Positions 1 to 4,830 of a stretch of 5,619 nucleotides of DNA are shown one piece after another. The stretch covers positions 1-5,619 of the forward strand of contig JBBIOI010000169.1 of the NCBI GenBank assembly GCA_037443425.1. Direction: 5' to 3'. The position numbers and the translations under genes were made by a program. The stretch comes from JBBIOI01 sp037443425 (GTDB taxonomy: Bacteria > Desulfobacterota > BSN033 > UBA1163). Within the stretch, counting starts at the first letter, position 1. Every line of letters starts with the position of its first letter. The notes under the pieces were generated by a model, which worked only from the letters and a program-made list of their open reading frames with translations, did no database searches and was not told the origin of the DNA.

Positions 1-486
1 GCCTCAGAGCAGGTTGAAGGTAAAGCAACAGATATTGAAGGATTGGCTGGTTTATCCAGGGGCACTCTTGCAGGCTCTTTATCTGGATACTCAAATACCC
101 CTATGGAAAAGGCAGTAAGAATAGCAATAGATAATGCAGTTAAACTAATAGTTGCTAAAACACCCTCGAAGTATTTTAGAGGTTCGGTCACACCTGAACC
201 TCAAGGAGCCCCCAGTCCATCTGGATTAGTTCCTACATCGCCCAAGATGGGAGGGCCGGTTCAGGCGTCACCTCAAGCGTCGGCTCCCTCTTCTCGGGTG
301 GTTTTTGTGAAATGGCCGCAGGTCGGCCTCCGTGAGGGACCTGGAACAAATTTTAAAGTGATGGCCCAAATTCAAAAAGGTACAGCCCTTGAGGTCGTTG
401 AAGAACATGGCAATTGGTATAAGGTCAGGCTCGAGGATGGGCAAGAGGGTTGGCTCGGTAAGGCAACCGTTTCGGAAAATCCATAA
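1..486 (+). CDS. CsgG-family outer-membrane protein, C-terminal part, with SH3b domain (5' partial)
   Basis: The reading frame is open from base 1, so the gene begins upstream; a TTG at 43 is internal and not the true start. The first ~60 residues visible match the end of CsgG/HfaB-type proteins as I recall the family: ATDIEG, a short Gly/Leu-rich stretch, then GYSNTPMEKAVRIAID and a helix ending near KTPSKYFR. CsgG is the outer-membrane pore lipoprotein of curli secretion; homologues elsewhere have less certain roles. A Pro/Ser/Ala linker of about 35 residues follows (roughly bases 184-294). A bacterial SH3 (SH3_3) domain then spans about 295-477, with the typical LREGPGTNFKV, a Lys-Gly turn, GNWYKVR and GQEGWL elements; SH3b domains usually bind cell-wall or peptide ligands. 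The CsgG-SH3 fusion differs from E. coli CsgG, which has no SH3 domain. The SH3 call is strong and the CsgG call good; a true curli system is not shown, since no CsgA-like repeats occur here. Confidence 0.82.
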   Translation, partial: ASEQVEGKATDIEGLAGLSRGTLAGSLSGYSNTPMEKAVRIAIDNAVKLIVAKTPSKYFRGSVTPEPQGAPSPSGLVPTSPKMGGPVQASPQASAPSSRVVFVKWPQVGLREGPGTNFKVMAQIQKGTALEVVEEHGNWYKVRLEDGQEGWLGKATVSENP

Positions 487-519
487 AACTTTGTTCTCTT
501 TCTGAGAAAGATTTTATAT

Positions 520-527
520 GGAGGTGA
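520..527 (+). promoter_or_regulatory. Shine-Dalgarno for the gene at 529
   Basis: GGAGGTGA matches the anti-Shine-Dalgarno sequence well and sits 4 nt (counted from GGAGG) before the ATG. It confirms that start. The 42-nt gap from the CsgG-like gene has no strong terminator, so co-transcription is possible. Confidence 0.75.
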
Positions 528-528
528 A

Positions 529-1398
529 ATGAAAACAAATTTTATTAGATTGAAGGTAGGGGTTTTTCTCTTTTTACTTCCTATTATTTTATTTTTTGAG
601 AATCAGACATTAAATGCTCAACAGCATGGAGATCTTATTCGAATCCAGGGAGAAGAGAAAATTTATCTTATACAAAATGGCCAGCGCCGTGCCATTGCGA
701 GCATGGAGGTTTTTCACCAGATGGGATTTAAGCTTGAGGATGTGAAAGAGCTTGATGCCCAGAGTGTGATGAGTATTCCAGAAGGGCCACCTCTCTGGTC
801 AAAAGAGATTATAGCTCCCTATCCTGACGGGACTTTAATCAGACTCAAGGGTAAAGCTCAAACCTATGTAATCAGAGGAGGTAGAAAATGTTATATACCT
901 GATACCGAAACATTTCAGGCTAATGGTTTTCAATGGGATCAGGTAATAGAGGTAGACAGATACACTTTCAATAAAATCCCAACAGGCATTCCTCTGCCTA
1001 CTGTTAAGCCTCCAGCTGCTTACGGAACGTCTGGGATTCCTCCACCAGGAATAGGACAGCCCGGTGTAGCGCCGCCAGCAATTGGAACACCTGGAATGCC
1101 TCCATCTCCCTATCCATCTCAACCACCTATTCAAACTTATCCTCCTTCGAGCACACCTTCTCAGCCATATAATTACCCACCCCCTGCTCAACAACCTCCA
1201 TCTTCTCCGCCTTATACTCCTCCAGCATATCCACAACCTTCCTATCCACCATCTACTCCACCCCCAAAGGGTAATCCTCCTTCTTCCTTCATTGATCCTG
1301 AAGGGCAACATATCACTAATCAATTTTCTGCAGTCTACATTTACAATAAAAAATATTTAAGGTTCTTTGTCTCAAATCCTCTTTTAAATGATATATGA
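529..1398 (+). CDS. Secreted protein: two short beta-rich repeats and a proline-rich tail
   Basis: The first ~30 residues form a signal peptide: Lys/Arg at the start, a Leu/Phe/Ile core, and likely cleavage after LNA (residue 30). Two homologous repeats follow without gaps relative to each other, residues 34-89 and 101-156. Each starts G-x-LIR, continues with a Tyr-hydrophobic-Ile strand, a Gly turn with basic residues, then E-x-F, GF, and ends IP-x-G-x-PL. I recall this unit (KVYLI...GKKRWIP...F...G) from secreted bacterial proteins, but I cannot name a Pfam family for it. Residues ~157-251 are Pro-rich with PPSYP/PPAYP-like motifs, probably an extended wall- or surface-spanning stalk. The last ~38 residues (FIDPEGQ onward) differ in composition, with Asn/Tyr/Phe, and could be a small end domain. 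There is one Cys after the signal peptide (121, repeat 2). The gene lies 42 nt after the CsgG-like gene and its stop overlaps the ribosome binding site of the next. Function unknown; a structural or adhesive role is inference. Confidence 0.85.
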   Translation: MKTNFIRLKVGVFLFLLPIILFFENQTLNAQQHGDLIRIQGEEKIYLIQNGQRRAIASMEVFHQMGFKLEDVKELDAQSVMSIPEGPPLWSKEIIAPYPDGTLIRLKGKAQTYVIRGGRKCYIPDTETFQANGFQWDQVIEVDRYTFNKIPTGIPLPTVKPPAAYGTSGIPPPGIGQPGVAPPAIGTPGMPPSPYPSQPPIQTYPPSSTPSQPYNYPPPAQQPPSSPPYTPPAYPQPSYPPSTPPPKGNPPSSFIDPEGQHITNQFSAVYIYNKKYLRFFVSNPLLNDI

Positions 1399-1401
1399 GG
1401 G
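1397..1401 (+). promoter_or_regulatory. Ribosome binding site deciding the start at 1406
   Basis: GAGGG overlaps the upstream stop codon and lies 4 nt before ATG 1406. The alternative in-frame ATG at 1388 has no purine-rich site in front of it and would add six residues (MIYEGY) ahead of an otherwise normal signal peptide. The start at 1406 is therefore preferred. Confidence 0.6.
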
Positions 1402-1405
1402 TTAT

Positions 1406-2182
1406 ATGAATAGATATATTTTATTTTTGATCTTATTTATTCTTTTATTACCCAAGGTTACAAACTCACAACCAGATAAATTTTTTGAATCATTTAGACC
1501 AAGACTTGATTCCACCGATCTGAAAATCATTCAACTCGAAATGAAACCAGATCCTGTTCGTGAAGGTCAGAGTATAAGTTTTCAAGTAATGATCTCCAAC
1601 CAATCATCACATTCAGCAAAATTAAGCCTTTTTATTAAGGATAAAGACCGGGTTATAAGCAGTATTCACGATATTCGCATTTATCCTGGATATAATCAAA
1701 TAATCTTTCCGGAATCCAATTATCGGTTCTCACGCGATGAGCACTGTTTTATCATTGAGGTAGATATAGAACGAACAATAAGGCCAATTGATGCAGCAAA
1801 GAAATTTTGTGCAAGAAGATCTTATTATGGTTGGACTTTACAGCCTCAATTAGTTGGGCCAATATTTGTTGAGGATCTTGAGATGTTTCCAGACCCTGCC
1901 CTTCCTGGCCAGGAGATAAAATTTAAAGCCTTAATGAGAAACGAAGGTTACCCTATACGGACCAATATTTTAATCTTAGATAAAGATCAAGTAGTGACCA
2001 AAATAATAGATGTCTTTTTGCCAAGCGGATTCGCAGAGGTTTATTTTCCATATACTCGATATTTTTTCCAGAGAAATGACCATTGTTTCACAGTATTCGT
2101 GGATTTTGAAAGATTTCCTTATAAAGTTAATTCAAAAAGGGAATTCTGTGCACGACCACTTGGCTGGACTCTTAGACCATAA
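1406..2182 (+). CDS. Secreted protein of two tandem Cys-paired Ig-like repeats
   Basis: With ATG 1406 the product is 258 residues. Residues 1-21 are a signal peptide (MNRY, then a Leu/Ile/Phe core, cleavage near VTNS). The mature protein is two copies of one ~105-110-residue module, about 39-147 and 154-258. Each copy has an opening strand with a D-P dipeptide (MKPDPVREGQ / MFPDPALPGQ), an I-x-F strand, an S/R-N turn, a DKD hairpin, a Y/F-P-x-x-x-Y/R-F segment, then HCF and 21 residues later FCAR, ending GWTLxP. The Cys pairs (114/135 and 227/248) are equally spaced and probably form a disulfide in each module, fitting an exported location. The fold resembles CARDB or other beta-sandwich modules; this is inference from strand pattern. 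The gene is AT-rich, starts 7 nt after the previous stop and so is probably in the same operon. No catalytic motif is seen. The family is not one I can name. Confidence 0.85.
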   Translation: MNRYILFLILFILLLPKVTNSQPDKFFESFRPRLDSTDLKIIQLEMKPDPVREGQSISFQVMISNQSSHSAKLSLFIKDKDRVISSIHDIRIYPGYNQIIFPESNYRFSRDEHCFIIEVDIERTIRPIDAAKKFCARRSYYGWTLQPQLVGPIFVEDLEMFPDPALPGQEIKFKALMRNEGYPIRTNILILDKDQVVTKIIDVFLPSGFAEVYFPYTRYFFQRNDHCFTVFVDFERFPYKVNSKREFCARPLGWTLRP

Positions 2183-2375
2183 TTTATATGTTACTCACAA
2201 CAGACGGCCAGTAGTACTGGTATATATTGAAGAGGTTTCAGATATTGCTTCCGCTATCTCAAGGGAAAAGCAGATAAAAGGTTGGACAAGGAGGAAAAAA
2301 GAGGCTTTAATGCAGGGTGATTATGAGAGGCTATCAAAGTTATCGAGGGGTCACCCTTCGACAGGCTCAGGGTGA
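2183..2375 (+). pseudogene. GIY-YIG endonuclease remnant (C-terminal half only)
   Basis: Right after the stop at 2180-2182, a different frame encodes a stretch starting near THNRRPVVLVY and continuing with an EE, then AISREKQIKGW, TRRKKEALM. This is the second half of the small UPF0213-type GIY-YIG nuclease domain, where Tyr-Glu-Glu and REKQIKGW are hallmark elements. The GIY and YIG motifs and the catalytic Arg that should lie ~40-50 residues upstream are missing: that frame there only shadows the end of the previous gene, with no similarity. The fragment has no start codon or ribosome binding site of its own. It reads directly into the repeat cluster, so its last residues (HPSTGSG) are repeat-encoded. 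Full proteins are about 80-100 residues; about 50 remain. It is not expected to be functional. Confidence 0.7.
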
Positions 2376-2480
2376 CATTCCCTTCGACAGGCTTGTCCTG
2401 AGTAAATCGAAGGGCTCAGGGTGACATTCCCTATCTTGTCATGGTGAGCCTGTCGAACCAGTAGTGAGCCTTTCGAACCA
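2351..2480. repeat. Cluster of short palindromic dispersed repeats
   Basis: The core unit TTCGACAGGCT recurs at 2357 and 2384 and, inverted, at 2447-2457. The 20-mer GGCTCAGGGTGACATTCCCT occurs exactly twice, at 2364-2383 and 2413-2432, 49 nt apart. A 17-mer beginning GTGAGCC appears at 2444-2460 and 2464-2480 with one mismatch and opposite orientation. Between 2380 and 2414 the arms CCCTTCGA/TCGAAGGG are a perfect 8-bp inverted repeat with a nested CAGG/CCTG. This is the familiar intergenic repeat whose antisense translation reads HPEPVEG. It ends 8 nt before the ribosome binding site of the next gene, so the leader of that gene is repeat DNA. It may act as an RNA hairpin or weak terminator; this is inference. 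Confidence 0.85.
2380..2414. repeat. Hairpin inside the repeat cluster
   Basis: Perfect 8-bp arms at 2380-2387 and 2407-2414 enclose a second stem (CAGG 2388-2391, CCTG 2397-2400). As RNA it would fold into a stable stem. There is no U-tract after it, so it is not a classic intrinsic terminator. Confidence 0.7.
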
Positions 2481-2488
2481 TAATAAAC

Positions 2489-2495
2489 GAGGAGG
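2489..2495 (+). promoter_or_regulatory. Ribosome binding site for the gene at 2502
   Basis: GAGGAGG lies 6 nt before ATG 2502, a near-ideal site. It confirms the start and shows that the gene stayed translatable despite the repeats just upstream. Confidence 0.8.
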
Positions 2496-2501
2496 TTAGA
2501 T

Positions 2502-3170
2502 ATGAAAAGATTCGTATTCTTAGTTTTCTTTACCCTCATTTTTGTCAATGCCCATTTTGTTTATGCCCAGCTTGGAAAGAAGGGACCTAAATTCTATTCT
2601 GAATTTAAACCTGTGGTGGGTGCATGGTCAAAATACAAGATAACCGCAAAAGGCGAGCCATCTTCAAAGATGAGGATTGCCATTGTTGGTAAGGAAGCTG
2701 ATGCGTACTGGTATGAGACAGTGATGGAAGTAGAAGGCGAAGAGAAGGTTATCACCAAGATGCTTGTTTCCGGAAATCCGGAAGATCAGAAGAACGTAAA
2801 GAGGATGGTTGTAAAGATGGGAAACGAACCTGCTATGGAGATGCCAGTCGGGATGACGGGTCATCCTCAGAAAGTCCAAGGGAAACCAGGTAAGGTTATT
2901 GATAAAGGGATGGAGACAATCAGAGTTCCTGCTGGAACATTTAATGTGAAACATTTGCAGTATCAGGATCCAGATGCGGTTGTGGATGCCTGGATTCATA
3001 AGGATGTTTCTCCTTATGGAATAGTCAAATCACAGTCTAAGGAATTTGAAATGATTCTACTTGGATATGGAACCGGCGCAAAGAGTTTAATTACAGAAAC
3101 TCCTGAGAAGTTTGAGTTTCCACAGCTTCCACAGATGCCACAAATACCTGGGATACCAAGGAGAAAGTGA
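2502..3170 (+). CDS. Secreted protein of unknown function (LolA/DUF-type beta-sheet protein)
   Basis: The product is 222 residues. It has a clear signal peptide (MKR, then a Phe/Val/Leu core, likely cleavage after VYA at residue 22). The mature part alternates charged and hydrophobic residues as in a large beta-sheet: YKITAKGE, MRIAIVG, DAYWYETVMEVEGE. A hallmark segment at about 141-150, RVPAGTFNVK, is followed by a WIHKDVSPYGIVK segment and GYGTGAKSLIT. The pattern 'VPAGTF...hydrophobic-W-hydrophobic...PYGIVK' is shared with many predicted periplasmic proteins related loosely to the DUF3108/LolA-like beta-barrel group; I cannot assign one family with certainty. The C-terminus is a small Pro-rich repeat (FPQLPQMPQIPGIP). 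No Cys is present in the mature protein. The next gene starts 8 nt downstream, so the two are probably co-transcribed. A role as lipid- or peptide-binding scaffold is possible but unproven. Confidence 0.83.
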   Translation: MKRFVFLVFFTLIFVNAHFVYAQLGKKGPKFYSEFKPVVGAWSKYKITAKGEPSSKMRIAIVGKEADAYWYETVMEVEGEEKVITKMLVSGNPEDQKNVKRMVVKMGNEPAMEMPVGMTGHPQKVQGKPGKVIDKGMETIRVPAGTFNVKHLQYQDPDAVVDAWIHKDVSPYGIVKSQSKEFEMILLGYGTGAKSLITETPEKFEFPQLPQMPQIPGIPRRK

Positions 3171-3178
3171 GAAATTAA

Positions 3179-4129
3179 GTGCTGAGAGCCTTTTTTATTG
3201 TCATATTTTCCTTGCTTTGTCTTATCCAGCCTGCAGAATCTATAGCATGCATAGAGGTCAGTATAACCGAAGTAGTAAGGGCAAAGTTTGGCTCTGGTCC
3301 TAATGATATTGGCATCCTCACTCCGAAGGAGGCAAGCCCTGAAGGGCCTATGAGCTTTACCATTGGTGAAAAAGGAGAGATATATATTCTTGATCAGGTA
3401 AACTCCCGTATCCAATGTTTCAAAGGAGGAAAGAGGATTAAGACAATCCCTATACCTTTAGATACTTTTATGGATATCGCCCTTACACAGGACGGTAAGA
3501 TCATCCTTCTCGATAACGCTATAAAGAAGTCAGTATATATACTTGATTCAGAAGGTAAGACCTTGAACATTATTCCTCTTGAGGGAAGGCTCATTCCTTA
3601 TGGGCCAGAGGTAACTCAGATAATGTATGTGAAAAGAGGGAAATTCGCCGGGATATGGGCAATTCTTGGAGATAGGTCAGTAAGGATTGCAATGCCTGAG
3701 GGAACCATGGATACAAACAGAATATCTGTTCCTGGGAGATTTTCGTCAGATGGAAGAAGATTGATTAGAGCTGAAATAATCGGAGATGCCACTGCAGTTA
3801 TTTATCGTTCGAAACAGGACAGTCTTTCTCAATGGGAGCCAGAGATTACTTTATTTTTTAATATGTACATAGGAAATCTTATGGGAATCTGGGACGATAA
3901 ATCCGGAAGAATCTATCTTGCAGCGGCTCTTGAGGATAAAAATAAGTGGTTTAATACTGTTTTAGTTTTAACACCTGAAGGCAAAGAATTAAAAAGAGTA
4001 AATCTCTTTGTCCAGAAGATGCCTCACGAAATCTATCATTCTGTCCGGGTTTCTGAGGAGGGCTATATATTTCAGATGGCACTGGATGACGGAGGGGCCT
4101 TTATTAAAAGATACAAGATTCTGAAATAA
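3179..4129 (+). CDS. Exported NHL-type beta-propeller protein (GTG start)
   Basis: The GTG at 3179 is the first possible start: an in-frame TAA lies directly before it (3176-3178). It gives 316 residues with a signal peptide (LRAFFIVIFSLLCLIQPAE). A Cys at 24 in SIAC resembles a weak lipobox, but -3 is Ser rather than Leu, so a lipoprotein is uncertain. Blade-like repeats follow: G-x-IYILDQVNSRIQCF (about 56-85), DGKIILLD...VYILDSEGK (98-127), SGRIYLAAALED...VLVLTPEGKEL (242-271) and GYIFQMALDDGGAFIKRY (295-312). The Gly-x-Ile-Tyr-hydrophobic-hydrophobic-Asp...R-hydrophobic pattern is that of NHL repeats, which build six-bladed propellers used mostly for protein or carbohydrate binding. The strongest Shine-Dalgarno candidate, AAGGAG at 3158-3163, is 15 nt from the start, too far, so translation is probably coupled to the previous gene 8 nt upstream. 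No enzyme active site is seen. Confidence 0.83.
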   Translation: MLRAFFIVIFSLLCLIQPAESIACIEVSITEVVRAKFGSGPNDIGILTPKEASPEGPMSFTIGEKGEIYILDQVNSRIQCFKGGKRIKTIPIPLDTFMDIALTQDGKIILLDNAIKKSVYILDSEGKTLNIIPLEGRLIPYGPEVTQIMYVKRGKFAGIWAILGDRSVRIAMPEGTMDTNRISVPGRFSSDGRRLIRAEIIGDATAVIYRSKQDSLSQWEPEITLFFNMYIGNLMGIWDDKSGRIYLAAALEDKNKWFNTVLVLTPEGKELKRVNLFVQKMPHEIYHSVRVSEEGYIFQMALDDGGAFIKRYKILK

Positions 4130-4196
4130 TTTCAAGGTAAAGAGGGTTGGTTGGGTGATAAGAGATTTATTTACATAAATTGAGCGATTCAAGTTA

Positions 4197-4274
4197 GTCA
4201 TTGCAAGGCGAAGCCGAAGCAATCTCCACTAAATTGTCATTCCGAGCGGAGCGAGGAATCTTTGAGATTGCCAC
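4197..4274. repeat. Two copies of a second dispersed palindromic repeat family
   Basis: Two adjacent units begin GTCATT: 4197-4229 and 4236-4274. In the first, arms ATTGC (4200-4204) and GCAAT (4219-4223) enclose a nested GGC-GAA-GCC stem. In the second, ATTCC (4239-4243) and GGAAT (4255-4259) are the arms, followed by AATCT-TTG-AGATT (4257-4269). Different arm bases with the same layout show compensating changes that keep pairing. These correspond to the widespread intergenic repeat whose antisense or sense translation gives strings such as IARSEAT. The family differs from the one at 2351-2480. The location 70 nt after a stop codon fits a stem at the 3' end of a transcript. Confidence 0.75.
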
Positions 4275-4331
4275 GAATCCTTTGGGTGCTTCCAATGAAA
4301 AATTAAAGGCTTTTTATAAAAAATAGCTCAA

Positions 4332-4357
4332 TTTAGGTTTTATAAATGAAACCTAAA
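4332..4357. repeat. 9-bp perfect inverted repeat
   Basis: TTTAGGTTT (4332-4340) and AAACCTAAA (4349-4357) are perfect arms around an 8-nt loop. The right arm overlaps the start of the decayed reading frame at 4346. It could be an operator, a hairpin or the edge of an inserted or deleted segment; nothing decides between these. Confidence 0.5.
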
Positions 4358-4611
4358 ATGGATCTGGTAGGCATAGCAAAAAGTATAATCCTAAAAACCT
4401 TCTCAGACATGGCCTGAGATCAAAGCCGTGGTGATTTTTTGGTTCAGATTGCATGGATTTCAAAGAAATACCGATTTCCTGTAAAACTGATAAACTATGA
4501 TAAAGGTAAACAACACTATATGATGGAATTGAGGAATTGAGAAAAATAAAAGAAGGTAAAATAAATCCTGAGATTTTTGAGGTTCCAAAGGATTTTCGTT
4601 TAATCAAGTAA
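4346..4611 (+). pseudogene. Decayed DUF4412/LolA-like gene (truncated, stop, frameshift)
   Basis: One frame reads MKPKMDLVGIAKS through an in-frame TGA (4415-4417), then FLVQIAWISKKYRFPVKLI, NYDKGKQHYMMEL, and hits TGA at 4538. The frame one base back (starting 4534) continues ELRKIKEGKINPEIFEVP and KDFRLIK, ending TAA 4609-4611. Joined, this matches the C-terminal part of predicted periplasmic proteins of the DUF4412/LolA-like type, as I recall them: 'WIS...PVK...' followed by 'IK.GKI...FEVP'. The break is explained by GAATTGAG repeated in tandem at 4526-4541; removing one 8-bp copy restores one continuous frame. The first part, including any signal peptide, is missing, since such proteins are usually over 200 residues and about 85 remain. 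The remnant has no ribosome binding site. Family assignment is from memory of motif style and less certain than the pseudogene status. Confidence 0.62.
4525..4541 (+). repeat. 8-bp tandem duplication causing the frameshift
   Basis: GAATTGAG occurs twice head to tail (4526-4533 and 4534-4541), with the preceding G also repeated, giving 17 bases of period 8. Eight is not a multiple of three, so the second copy shifts the frame. Deleting one copy makes the protein read through. Confidence 0.8.
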
Positions 4612-4830
4612 GGTTTATTTCTGAATATTTTTTGTACTTACTGCGTCAAAATAAAAAAAATTTAAAACTTAAAAAGCTTAATTAATAAAGCCAAAGGCCC
4701 GTGAAACTCAGAGGAAAGAACCAACTATGTGGCCAAGGTAAGGTTAGTTAGCCTCTTCTTAAATGAAGGGGAGATGGGGTGGGGTTATTAAACAAAAACT
4801 CAGAAGAACGAGAGAAAGGAGGTTTAAGAC
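4612..4830. other. Non-coding leader before the gene at 4831
   Basis: No convincing coding region is seen. An AT-rich block spans about 4646-4690, with the palindrome TTAATTAA (4679-4686), and could be an UP-element or promoter region, but I cannot pick -35/-10 boxes with confidence. About 4690-4755 is more mixed, with GGCC at 4696-4699 and 4731-4734 and scattered short complementary pieces; a structured leader is possible but weakly supported. Three G-runs at 4769-4785 (GGGG, GGGG, GGGG) follow, one short of a standard G-quadruplex. The region ends in the ribosome binding site. Confidence 0.5.
4815..4822 (+). promoter_or_regulatory. Ribosome binding site for the gene at 4831
   Basis: AAAGGAGG lies 8 nt before ATG 4831. 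This is a strong site and fixes the start of the partial gene. Confidence 0.8.

Noticed and set aside
497..515. Intrinsic terminator after the CsgG-like gene
   Set aside because: TCTTTCT/AGAAAGA arms are complementary but AT-rich with almost no loop, followed by only four T. The stem would be weak, so a terminator is not claimed.
835..1323. Long antisense reading frame rich in Arg and Trp
   Set aside because: It is the complement of the proline-rich stalk: Pro codons read backwards give Arg/Trp/Gly. It has no ribosome binding site and implausible composition.
2351..2480. CRISPR array
   Set aside because: Repeat units are unevenly spaced, occur in both orientations and have no uniform spacers or cas genes nearby.
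2351..2548. Minus-strand small protein ending HPEPVEG
   Set aside because: It consists mostly of translated repeat DNA and the antisense of the next gene's signal peptide; such strings are a known annotation artefact.
4353..4607. Minus-strand reading frame of 84 residues
   Set aside because: It lies opposite the decayed gene, whose + strand gives a coherent family-like protein once the 8-bp duplication is removed. The antisense frame has no supporting motif.
4690..4760. Cyclic di-GMP (GEMM) riboswitch
   Set aside because: An AAAGCC piece recalls the conserved core, but the GACGCAAAGCC block, the GNRA-type loop layout and the closing helix are not found.
4769..4785. G-quadruplex
   Set aside because: Only three G4 runs are present where four are needed for a standard intramolecular quadruplex.
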